From Phycisphaeraceae bacterium (GTDB lineage: Bacteria; Planctomycetota; Phycisphaerae; Phycisphaerales; Phycisphaeraceae), in assembly GCA_003551485.1 (NCBI GenBank), contig PUMS01000380.1, positions 1-6,145 on the forward strand: a DNA stretch of 6,145 bases. Direction: 5' to 3'. Below the pieces are notes generated by a model. That model did not search any database. It was not told the origin of the DNA and was given only the letters and a program-made list of their open reading frames with translations. Position 1 is the stretch's first letter; every line of letters begins with the position of its first letter. The position numbers and the translations under genes are program-made. This document shows positions 1 to 4,952 of the stretch, in pieces.

Positions 1-57
1 GCGCGCTTTCTGGGCACGCCCAGGCGGTGCCGCGGGGGGGAGCGAGTCCGGTGCTCG

Positions 58-75
58 ACCGTAAGCTACGGTTTT
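58..75 (+). terminator. Possible weak intrinsic terminator of an upstream gene
   Basis: ACCGTA (58-63) and TACGGT (67-72) form a perfect 6-bp stem around the 3-nt loop AGC, followed by a short T run (72-75). The stem is short and the T run has only four bases, so this is at best a weak terminator. A TAA at 62-64 lies inside the stem and could be the stop codon of a gene entering from the left. Confidence 0.3.
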
Positions 76-114
76 GAAGGCGATTATAGTTTTACTGAGG
101 CTTCCTGGCCGTTT

Positions 115-130
115 CGGCATCGCCCTTGCT
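115..130 (+). promoter_or_regulatory. Candidate sigma-54 (-24/-12) promoter of glnA
   Basis: The sequence CGGCATCGCCCTTGCT matches the sigma-54 consensus TGGCACG-N4-TTGCW in the key positions: GG at 116-117, GC at 128-129, exactly ten bases between them, with GGCA and TTGCT both present. Transcription would begin near 141, giving a leader of about 250 nt. Sigma-54 control of glnA through NtrC is classical in Proteobacteria. Whether this organism carries rpoN and a matching activator cannot be seen here, and no activator site was recognised. One match in GC-rich DNA could be chance. Confidence 0.4.
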
Positions 131-271
131 TACGAGGGGTGGTGAAACGGTGACACCGCGGCTGCTGTTTTGAGCATGACCGGTACATCGCGGTGAGCAA
201 CCTGCCCCTGGCCGTGTCGGGTTCGCTGAACCGCACACGGTCAGAGGGACGCCCCCGGGCCCGCATCGGTG

Positions 272-348
272 ACCGGCCAACGGAGGCCGGTGGTGCCGGG
301 CCGGGGATGTCGGCACCGGTCCAAGGCCCTGGTCCCGGACCCGGCCCG
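272..348 (+). promoter_or_regulatory. Highly structured GC-rich leader with competing hairpins
   Basis: Three stems lie back to back without gaps: ACCGGCC (272-278) with GGCCGGT (285-291), GGTGCCG (292-298) with CGGCACC (311-317), and GGTCC (318-322) with GGACC (337-341). A fourth perfect 9-bp pairing, CGGGCCGGG (297-305) with CCCGGCCCG (340-348), overlaps the second and third stems and cannot form fully alongside them. Such alternatives could act as an RNA switch or attenuator ahead of glnA, but there is no T tract, and I found no pairing with the ribosome binding site. No known riboswitch family was recognised. High GC makes chance pairings common. Confidence 0.3.
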
Positions 349-383
349 CAGCCTCGCCGGCAGACATCTGACACCCACGCACT

Positions 384-390
384 GAAAGGG
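384..390 (+). promoter_or_regulatory. Ribosome binding site that favours GTG 397 as glnA start
   Basis: GAAAGGG ends directly against ATG 391, leaving no spacer, but lies 6 nt from the in-frame GTG at 397, a normal distance. The other two genes here with a visible site (ffh and the DUF2264 gene) have 4-5 nt spacers. This favours GTG 397 over ATG 391; the two choices differ by only two codons. Confidence 0.5.
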
Positions 391-396
391 ATGATC

Positions 397-1866
397 GTGA
401 CGCCACAGCAACTGACCGCCACAGACAACAACCGCGAGGCCGCGACGCTCCAGTCGCCCAGGGACGTGATCGCCCTGGCCCGGGAGACGGGGGCGAAGAT
501 TCTGGACCTTCGCTTCATGGACTTTCCCGGCATGTGGCAGCACACCTCGTTTCCCATCTCCCAGCTCACCGAGGACTGCTTCGAGGAAGGTTTCGGTTTC
601 GACGGCTCCTCGATCCGCGGCTGGCAGGCGATCAACGAGTCGGACATGCTGCTCAGGCCGGTGGCCGACACCGCCTTCATCGATCCGTTCTGCAAGGAGC
701 CGACGCTGGCGATCATCTGCAACATCGCCGACCCCGTCACCGGTGCCGACTACACCCGCGACCCCCGCAACATCGCGCGCAAGGCGGTGAAGTTCATGCA
801 GGCCACCGGCATCGCCGACACCTGCTTCATCGGGCCCGAGGCCGAGTTCTTCATCTTCGATGACGTGCGCTACGATGCCCGCTCCAACGCGGCCTTCTAC
901 TTCCTGGACTCGGCCGAAGGCGCCTGGAACAGCGGTCGCATCGAGGAAGGGGGCAACCTTGGCCACAAGCTGCGCCACAAGGAAGGCTACTTCCCCTGCC
1001 CGCCCTCGGACACGCTGATGGACATCCGCACGGAAATGGTGCTGCACATGATCGCCTGCGGCATCGACGTCGAGTGCCACCACCACGAGGTGGCCACCGG
1101 CGGTCAGTGCGAGATCGACATGCGCTTCAGCCCCCTGGTGCACATGGGCGATCAGCTCGTCAAGTACAAGTACATCGTCAAGGCCGCCGCCCACAAGCAC
1201 GGCAAGACCGCCACCTTCATGCCCAAGCCGCTCTATGCCGACAACGGCTCGGGGATGCATACCCACCTGTCGCTGTGGAAGGACAACCAGCCGCTGTTCG
1301 CCGGCGACGGCTATGCGGGCATGAGCCAGACGGCGATGTACGCCATCGGCGGGGTGCTGGCCCACGCCCCGGCGATCCTGGCCTTCACCAACCCCAGCAC
1401 CAACAGCTACAAGCGGCTCGTGCCCGGCTACGAGGCGCCGGTGAACCTGGCCTTCTCCAGCCGCAACCGCTCGGCGGCGGTGCGCATCCCGGTCTACTCG
1501 CCCAGCCCCAAGGCCAAGCGCTTCGAGTTCCGCTGCCCCGACCCGAGTTGCAACCCCTACCTGGCCTTCAGCGCCCTGCTCATGGCCGCGCTGGATGGCA
1601 TCCAGAAGAAGATCGAGCCGGGCAGCCCGCTCGATGTCAACATCTACGACCTCGACCCCGAGGAAGCGGCCAAGGTGCCCAACACGCCGGGCACCCTCGA
1701 GCAGGCCCTGATGGCCCTGCGCGACGACCACGACTTCCTGCTCCAAGGCGACGTGTTCACCCCGGACGTGATCGACACCTGGATCGATTACAAGATGCGA
1801 AACGAGGTCGACGCCATCAAGCTGCGCCCCCACCCCTACGAGTTCATGATGTACTACGACATCTGA
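397..1866 (+). CDS. glnA: Glutamine synthetase, type I (GSI-beta-like)
   Basis: This enzyme makes glutamine from glutamate, ammonium and ATP in the cytoplasm, the main route of ammonium assimilation; family members form dodecamers. From GTG 397 it has 489 residues, about 20 longer at the N-terminus than the E. coli protein. The N-terminal beta-grasp domain ends near residue 115 and contains DGSSIRGW (69-76). The catalytic domain follows with GPEAEFF (146-152, metal-binding glutamates), NGSGMHTH (283-290) and [17 protein letters not shown], whose E346 corresponds to the flap glutamate. NIYDL carries Y417 at the position adenylylated in GSI-beta enzymes, so GlnE-type adenylylation is plausible, though no glnE is visible. 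The C-terminus ends [11 protein letters not shown], typical of the family. The gene is followed by its own terminator and has no PII gene beside it. A sigma-54-like promoter lies upstream. ATG 391 is the alternative start. Identity is very secure. Confidence 0.97.
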   Translation: MTPQQLTATDNNREAATLQSPRDVIALARETGAKILDLRFMDFPGMWQHTSFPISQLTEDCFEEGFGFDGSSIRGWQAINESDMLLRPVADTAFIDPFCKEPTLAIICNIADPVTGADYTRDPRNIARKAVKFMQATGIADTCFIGPEAEFFIFDDVRYDARSNAAFYFLDSAEGAWNSGRIEEGGNLGHKLRHKEGYFPCPPSDTLMDIRTEMVLHMIACGIDVECHHHEVATGGQCEIDMRFSPLVHMGDQLVKYKYIVKAAAHKHGKTATFMPKPLYADNGSGMHTHLSLWKDNQPLFAGDGYAGMSQTAMYAIGGVLAHAPAILAFTNPSTNSYKRLVPGYEAPVNLAFSSRNRSAAVRIPVYSPSPKAKRFEFRCPDPSCNPYLAFSALLMAALDGIQKKIEPGSPLDVNIYDLDPEEAAKVPNTPGTLEQALMALRDDHDFLLQGDVFTPDVIDTWIDYKMRNEVDAIKLRPHPYEFMMYYDI

Positions 1867-1936
1867 GCCGCCCGGCGGTGGGCCTGGCCAACGCCGCCGC
1901 CCTGTGCGCCGGCGCAGCGCCCCATCCTTTCCGCAG

Positions 1937-1967
1937 AGGCCGGTCCCCCACGGGACCGGCCTTTTTT
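1937..1967 (+). terminator. Intrinsic terminator of glnA
   Basis: AGGCCGGTCCC (1937-1947) pairs perfectly with GGGACCGGCCT (1952-1962) around the loop CCAC, giving an 11-bp GC-rich stem followed by six T residues (1962-1967). It lies 70 nt after the glnA stop codon and should end that transcript, which makes glnA transcriptionally separate from the SDR gene. On the opposite strand there is no matching T tract. Confidence 0.93.
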
Positions 1968-2090
1968 CATCCGCCGCGCGATGCCAGGGCACCTTTCACG
2001 GCAGTGCCGGCGGTTGCGGTTGCGGATGACGGTATATTGGGGCGGACGCTGCGCCGATGGAAGGCCGTTGACAGACCCGCGACGCCCCCG

Positions 2091-2834
2091 ATGAAGCCCG
2101 ACCTTTCAGGACAGACCGTGATCGTCACCGGCGCCGGCCGCGGCATCGGCCGCGCGGTGGCCGAGGCCGTGGCCGGGCATGGGGCGAACGTGGTGCTGGT
2201 GGCGCGCTCGGTCGAGCAGATCGAGCGGGTCGCGGCGGGGATCGCGGGCGGAACCGCCGCGGGAACAGGCACGGGTTCGGCCACGGCGATGGCGGCGGAC
2301 CTTTCCGATGAGGCGAGCCTGCTCGAGCTGTTTGAGCGGGTGGACCGGCAGTTCGGCCGGCTCGACGTGCTGGTCAACAACGCCGGGCTCGGCCGGTTCG
2401 GGCCGGTGGCCGAGTTTGCCACCGAGGCCCTGGATGAGGTCATGGCGGTCAACTTCCGCGGCACCTTCATCTGCTGCCGCGAGGCCATGAAGCGGATGGT
2501 GCCCGCGCGGCGGGGCACGATCATCAACATCGCCAGCGTCGTCGGCTTCAAGGGCTACCCCAACCAGGCCGCCTACACCGCCAGCAAGCACGCGGTGATG
2601 GGCCTGACCAGGTCCCTGGCCGTCGAGGCCCGCGAACACCGCATCCGCATCAGCGCGGTGCTGCCCGGCGGTGTGGACACGCAGATGGTCGAGCAGGCCC
2701 GCCCCGACCTCGACCGCGCCGGCTTGCTGGCCCCTTCGGACGTGGCCGAGGCGGTGCTCTACCTGCTGTCGCTGTCCGACCGCGCCGCCGTCGACCAGAT
2801 CTACATCCGCCGCCGCGACAGCAGCCCGTTCTGA
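2091..2834 (+). CDS. Short-chain dehydrogenase/reductase (classical SDR)
   Basis: This is a 247-residue single-domain oxidoreductase of the Rossmann-fold SDR family, probably cytoplasmic. The cofactor loop TGAGRGIG is at 13-20, NNAG at 96-99, and the catalytic tetrad is N121, S149, Y162 and K166 in the YTASK context (162-166). Strand beta-2 ends VLVAR, with R39 and no acidic residue, which favours NADP(H) over NAD(H) by family rules. LPGGVDT (191-197) follows the usual PG motif. A Gly/Ala/Thr-rich stretch (about 50-66) sits between beta-2 helix and beta-3 and looks like a flexible insertion. Length and motifs resemble 3-oxoacyl-ACP reductase or sepiapterin-reductase-like members, but the substrate cannot be read from sequence, so no symbol is given. 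ATG 2091 was chosen because the fold begins about ten residues later; no Shine-Dalgarno sequence precedes it. A -10-like TATATT at 2033-2038 lacks a well-spaced -35. Confidence 0.93.
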   Translation: MKPDLSGQTVIVTGAGRGIGRAVAEAVAGHGANVVLVARSVEQIERVAAGIAGGTAAGTGTGSATAMAADLSDEASLLELFERVDRQFGRLDVLVNNAGLGRFGPVAEFATEALDEVMAVNFRGTFICCREAMKRMVPARRGTIINIASVVGFKGYPNQAAYTASKHAVMGLTRSLAVEAREHRIRISAVLPGGVDTQMVEQARPDLDRAGLLAPSDVAEAVLYLLSLSDRAAVDQIYIRRRDSSPF

Positions 2835-2937
2835 GCCGATCGGGGCGGCTTTTCCGCCGCACATGATTGCCCTAACATGTTCCGCGGGTGGGGGTTGGCC
2901 GATTGTGCGTGGCAGGGCGGGATGCGGGTGCGGCGGT

Positions 2938-2975
2938 GGGGGACGGCGGGGGACGGCGGGGGACGGCGGTGGGGG
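2938..2975 (+). repeat. Three 10-bp tandem repeats forming a candidate G-quadruplex upstream of ffh
   Basis: The unit GGGGGACGGC occurs three times without mismatch (2938-2947, 2948-2957, 2958-2967), followed by CGGT-like spacing and another run of five G (2971-2975). The four G5 tracts are separated by 5, 5 and 8 nt, which fits a relaxed G-quadruplex pattern on the coding strand. The motif ends 55 nt before the ffh start, within a spacer (2835-3030) that is strikingly G-rich and C-poor from about 2881. The rest of that spacer holds no gene and only a 5-bp hairpin (2844-2858) lacking a T tract. A promoter-like TACACT at 3009-3014 is too close to the start codon to trust. Confidence 0.6.
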
Positions 2976-3021
2976 TGTCTGGCTGTAATTAGCGGACCAG
3001 GCTTGGCTTACACTGATCATC

Positions 3022-3026
3022 GAGGA
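3022..3026 (+). promoter_or_regulatory. Shine-Dalgarno site of ffh
   Basis: GAGGA lies 4 nt upstream of ATG 3031, supporting that start. The encoded protein then begins with MFDNLSDKF, the expected N-terminus of Ffh. Confidence 0.75.
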
Positions 3027-3030
3027 TGGC

Positions 3031-4542
3031 ATGTTCGACAATCTCAGCGACAAGTTCAGCGAGGCGCTTCGCAAGCTCTCCGGCCGCGGGCGGATCAGTG
3101 AGTCCAACGTGGCCGAGGCGATGGGCGAGGTCAAGAACGCCCTGCTCGAGGCGGACGTGCACTACCACGTGGTGCAGCAGTTCATCGCCTCGTGCATGGA
3201 GAAGGCCCAGGGCCAGGAGGTCATCCGCAGCCTCAAGCCCGGCCAGCTCATGATCAAGATCGTGCACGATGAGCTGGTCTCGCTGATGTCCGGCGGCGAG
3301 GAGATCGACGGCTCGGGCGGGATCATGTACATCAGCCCGGGGCCGACGGTGATCATGATGTGCGGGCTACAGGGCTCGGGCAAGACCACCACCTGCGGCA
3401 AGCTCGCCGCGTACATGAAGAAGCGGAACCGCAAGGTCATGCTCGCCGCGGCCGACCTCCAGCGGCCCGCGGCGGTACACCAGCTCGAGGTGCTCAGCCA
3501 GCAGGTGGCCGACCCGGAAACCCCCGGCGGGGGCAAGGTCTACTTCCACAGCGAGCCGGAGAAGGTCGCCGAGTACGGCAAGGCCGTGGGCGCCGCCGTC
3601 ACCGTCTGCCGCAATGCCTACGACCGGGCAAAGCAGTTCGGCTGCGACGTGCTGATCCTCGATACCGCCGGGCGGCTGCACATCAACGAGGAGCTGATGG
3701 ATGAGCTTCGCCGCATCGAGCGCGCGGTCAAGCCCCAGCACATCTTCCTGGTGATCGATGCGATGACCGGCCAGGATGCGGTCAACAGCGCCAAGGCCTT
3801 CAACGAGCAGCTCGAGCTCGACGGGGTGATCCTGACCAAGTTCGACTCCGACACCCGCGGCGGGGCGGCGCTGTCGGTGCGGCAGGTGACGGGCAAGCCG
3901 GTGCGGTTCATCGGCGTGGGCGAGAAGCTCGACGCCCTCGAACCGTTCCACCCCGAGCGCATCGCCAGCCGGATACTGGGCATGGGCGACGTGGTCAGCC
4001 TGGTCGAGAAGGCTCAGGAACAGGTCAGCCGCGAGGAGGCCGAGGCGCTGCAGGAGAAGATGAGCCGCGGCAAGCTGACCATGGACGACTTTCTCAACCA
4101 GCTCAAGAGCATCAGGAAGATGGGGTCGATGAAGTCACTGATGGGCATGCTGCCGGGCATCGGCAAGCAGATCAAGGACCTCGACCTCGATGACCGCCAG
4201 CTCAACCGCACCGAGGCGATGATCCAGTCGATGACGCCGAAGGAACGCGGCGACGTCGAGCTGCTGGACAACTCCCGCCGCCGCCGCATCGCCCGCGGCT
4301 CGGGCACGCATCAGAACGATGTCTCCCAGCTCGTCAAGGGTTTCAACATGGTCAGCAACCTCAGCCGGCAGATGTCGCAGATGGGCATGATGCAGCGGAT
4401 GAAGACGCTGACGGGCCTTGGCAACATGGACCTGGCCGGCGCCATGAGCAGTGGCGGCCTGGGCGCGACCAAGACCAAACCCGCCGCGCCGCAGAAGCCG
4501 GGTTTGAAGGCCAAGCAGCGAAAGAAGCGAAAGAGCCGGTGA
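3031..4542 (+). CDS. ffh: Signal recognition particle GTPase Ffh (SRP54)
   Basis: Ffh binds SRP RNA and signal sequences of nascent proteins and, with the receptor FtsY, delivers ribosomes to the membrane translocon through paired GTP hydrolysis. The 503-residue protein has an N helical bundle (about 1-95), a G domain with the P-loop GLQGSGKTT (112-120), DLQRPAA (142-148), DTAGRL (211-216), TKFD (269-272), TRGGAA (275-280) and GVGEK (295-299), then the methionine-rich M domain (about 330-472). The RNA-binding motif SRRRRIARGSGT is at 415-426, and the methionine cluster at about 436-472 would bind signal peptides. A basic tail ends KQRKKRKSR, making it about 50 residues longer than E. coli Ffh. 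DLQRP replaces the usual D-x-YRP, and a small insertion (DPETPGGG) lies in the G domain; all GTP-binding elements are intact. No SRP RNA gene was found nearby. G-quadruplex motifs lie on both sides. Confidence 0.98.
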   Translation: MFDNLSDKFSEALRKLSGRGRISESNVAEAMGEVKNALLEADVHYHVVQQFIASCMEKAQGQEVIRSLKPGQLMIKIVHDELVSLMSGGEEIDGSGGIMYISPGPTVIMMCGLQGSGKTTTCGKLAAYMKKRNRKVMLAAADLQRPAAVHQLEVLSQQVADPETPGGGKVYFHSEPEKVAEYGKAVGAAVTVCRNAYDRAKQFGCDVLILDTAGRLHINEELMDELRRIERAVKPQHIFLVIDAMTGQDAVNSAKAFNEQLELDGVILTKFDSDTRGGAALSVRQVTGKPVRFIGVGEKLDALEPFHPERIASRILGMGDVVSLVEKAQEQVSREEAEALQEKMSRGKLTMDDFLNQLKSIRKMGSMKSLMGMLPGIGKQIKDLDLDDRQLNRTEAMIQSMTPKERGDVELLDNSRRRRIARGSGTHQNDVSQLVKGFNMVSNLSRQMSQMGMMQRMKTLTGLGNMDLAGAMSSGGLGATKTKPAAPQKPGLKAKQRKKRKSR

Positions 4543-4569
4543 GGGCCGGGGGCGGGGGCGGGGCCGGGG
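4543..4569 (+). other. Candidate G-quadruplex immediately after the ffh stop codon
   Basis: Starting with the base after the TGA there are five G runs of 3, 5, 5, 4 and 4 bases, separated only by CC, C, C and CC. This fits the strict G-quadruplex pattern with short loops, on the coding strand, so it would be present in the ffh mRNA tail. It might stall polymerase or protect the 3' end. No hairpin with a T tract is seen near the ffh stop, so no conventional terminator accounts for ending this transcript. Confidence 0.6.
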
Positions 4570-4585
4570 TCGAAGCGACAGGTCA

Positions 4586-4878
4586 ATGTCTCACGCGAAG
4601 GCGCCAAGGCGCGAAGGTAGAAATCGCATGTGCTGTCGGACACCCGTGGCGGTGAAAATCGTTGCGATGGGCGTGGGCTGTTACTCCCTCCCCTCTTCAC
4701 CCGGGAGAGGGGCCGGGGGTGAGGGGAGATTCGGACGAGCCTTGCGCATCTCCCCTCACCCCGGCCCTCTCCCAAAGGGAGAGGGAGTTGGATTATGAGG
4801 GCAGAGGGATATCAAAAGGCAAGTGTGGCGGCATCGCTCTTGCTTCTCTGCGCGCCTTGACGCCTTCGCGTGAAACAT
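4586..4878. repeat. Nested inverted-repeat intergenic element with 28-bp outer arms
   Basis: The outer arms are 4586-4613 and 4851-4878. Read as inverted copies they match at 26 of 28 positions, the two differences both being C/T changes; the shared core is TCACGCGAAGGCG then CAAGGCGCG. Between them lies a second, independent inverted repeat (4684-4787). The element fills most of the 410-nt gap between ffh and the DUF2264 gene and codes for nothing convincing: the short open frames across it simply read through repeat sequence. Motifs of the form GCGAAGGCGCCAAGGCGCG and paired CCCTCTCCC/GGGAGAGGG blocks recur, to my recollection, as intergenic repeats in many bacterial genomes. It could be a non-autonomous mobile element or a structural or termination element. 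No target-site duplication was recognised. Confidence 0.65.
4684..4787. repeat. Inner inverted repeat able to form a long stem or a cruciform
   Basis: The left arm 4703-4730 and right arm 4748-4773 are inverted copies of 26 paired bases, interrupted only by two single-G bulges in the left arm, around a 17-nt loop (4731-4747). Flanking bases continue the symmetry: CTCCCTC (4684-4690) pairs with GAGGGAG (4781-4787). Each side can also fold on itself: CCCCTCT (4690-4696) with AGAGGGG (4706-4712), and CCCTCTCCC (4765-4773) with GGGAGAGGG (4777-4785) around AAA. No T tract follows, so it is not a standard intrinsic terminator, though a stem this strong could still impede transcription or protect RNA ends. 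Confidence 0.75.
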
Positions 4879-4942
4879 GCTTCTGTATCATCTGGTGGGC
4901 GGCACGGTCGGACACAAAACAGCCCCATCGATGACGATGAAC

Positions 4943-4947
4943 GAGGG
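4943..4947 (+). promoter_or_regulatory. Shine-Dalgarno site of the DUF2264 gene
   Basis: GAGGG lies 5 nt upstream of ATG 4953 and supports this start over any later in-frame ATG. The two earlier ATG codons at 4931 and 4937 are in another frame that stops at 4958-4960. Confidence 0.7.
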
Positions 4948-4952
4948 CAGCC

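Larger units (their letters stand above)
1..390 (+). other. Upstream region and leader of glnA, no confident gene
   Basis: This stretch holds no gene I can support. The glnA reading frame stays open back to base 193, but the extra 66 residues are low-complexity Gly/Pro/Arg sequence with no resemblance to glutamine synthetase, so the openness looks like a by-product of high GC. All three forward frames entering from the left edge stop early (62-64, 75-77 and about 151-153). A short C-terminal tail of a preceding gene is therefore possible, but its frame cannot be chosen. Base composition changes sharply at about 72-97, a relatively AT-rich island with a -10-like TATAGT at 85-90 but no convincing -35 partner. 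The supported regulatory candidates inside this stretch are listed separately. Confidence 0.6.

Noticed and set aside
193..396. N-terminal extension of glutamine synthetase from the long open frame
   Set aside because: The 66 extra residues are Gly/Pro/Arg-rich low-complexity sequence not found in the family, no good ribosome site precedes the early starts, and the stretch overlaps strong RNA hairpins.
1905..1916. 12-bp perfect palindrome TGCGCCGGCGCA after glnA
   Set aside because: Only C/G-rich self-complementarity in a GC-rich spacer, with no T tract and no second copy; the real terminator lies just downstream.
84..1992. Long open frames on the minus strand opposite glnA
   Set aside because: High GC in the third codon position leaves antisense frames open; the translations show no recognisable domains, and the + strand gene is certain.
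2844..2858. Hairpin GGCGG/CCGCC after the SDR stop codon as a terminator
   Set aside because: The stem is only 5 bp and the T residues are in the loop, not after the stem.
2835..3030. SRP RNA gene near ffh, searched for in both spacers beside ffh
   Set aside because: I could not find the conserved GGAAGCAGC-type tetraloop region in either spacer.
4857..4891. TTGACG (4857-4862) and TATCAT (4886-4891) as a promoter for the DUF2264 gene
   Set aside because: The spacer is 23 nt, too long for a sigma-70 type promoter, and TTGACG lies inside the repeat arm.
4635..4915. 9-bp direct repeat GTCGGACAC (4635-4643 and 4907-4915) as a target-site duplication of the repeat element
   Set aside because: One copy lies inside the outer arms and the other outside, so they do not flank the element symmetrically; chance is likelier.
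4586..4934. Small open frames of 70-90 codons across the ffh-DUF2264 gap
   Set aside because: They run through the inverted repeats, lack ribosome sites and have no recognisable protein features.
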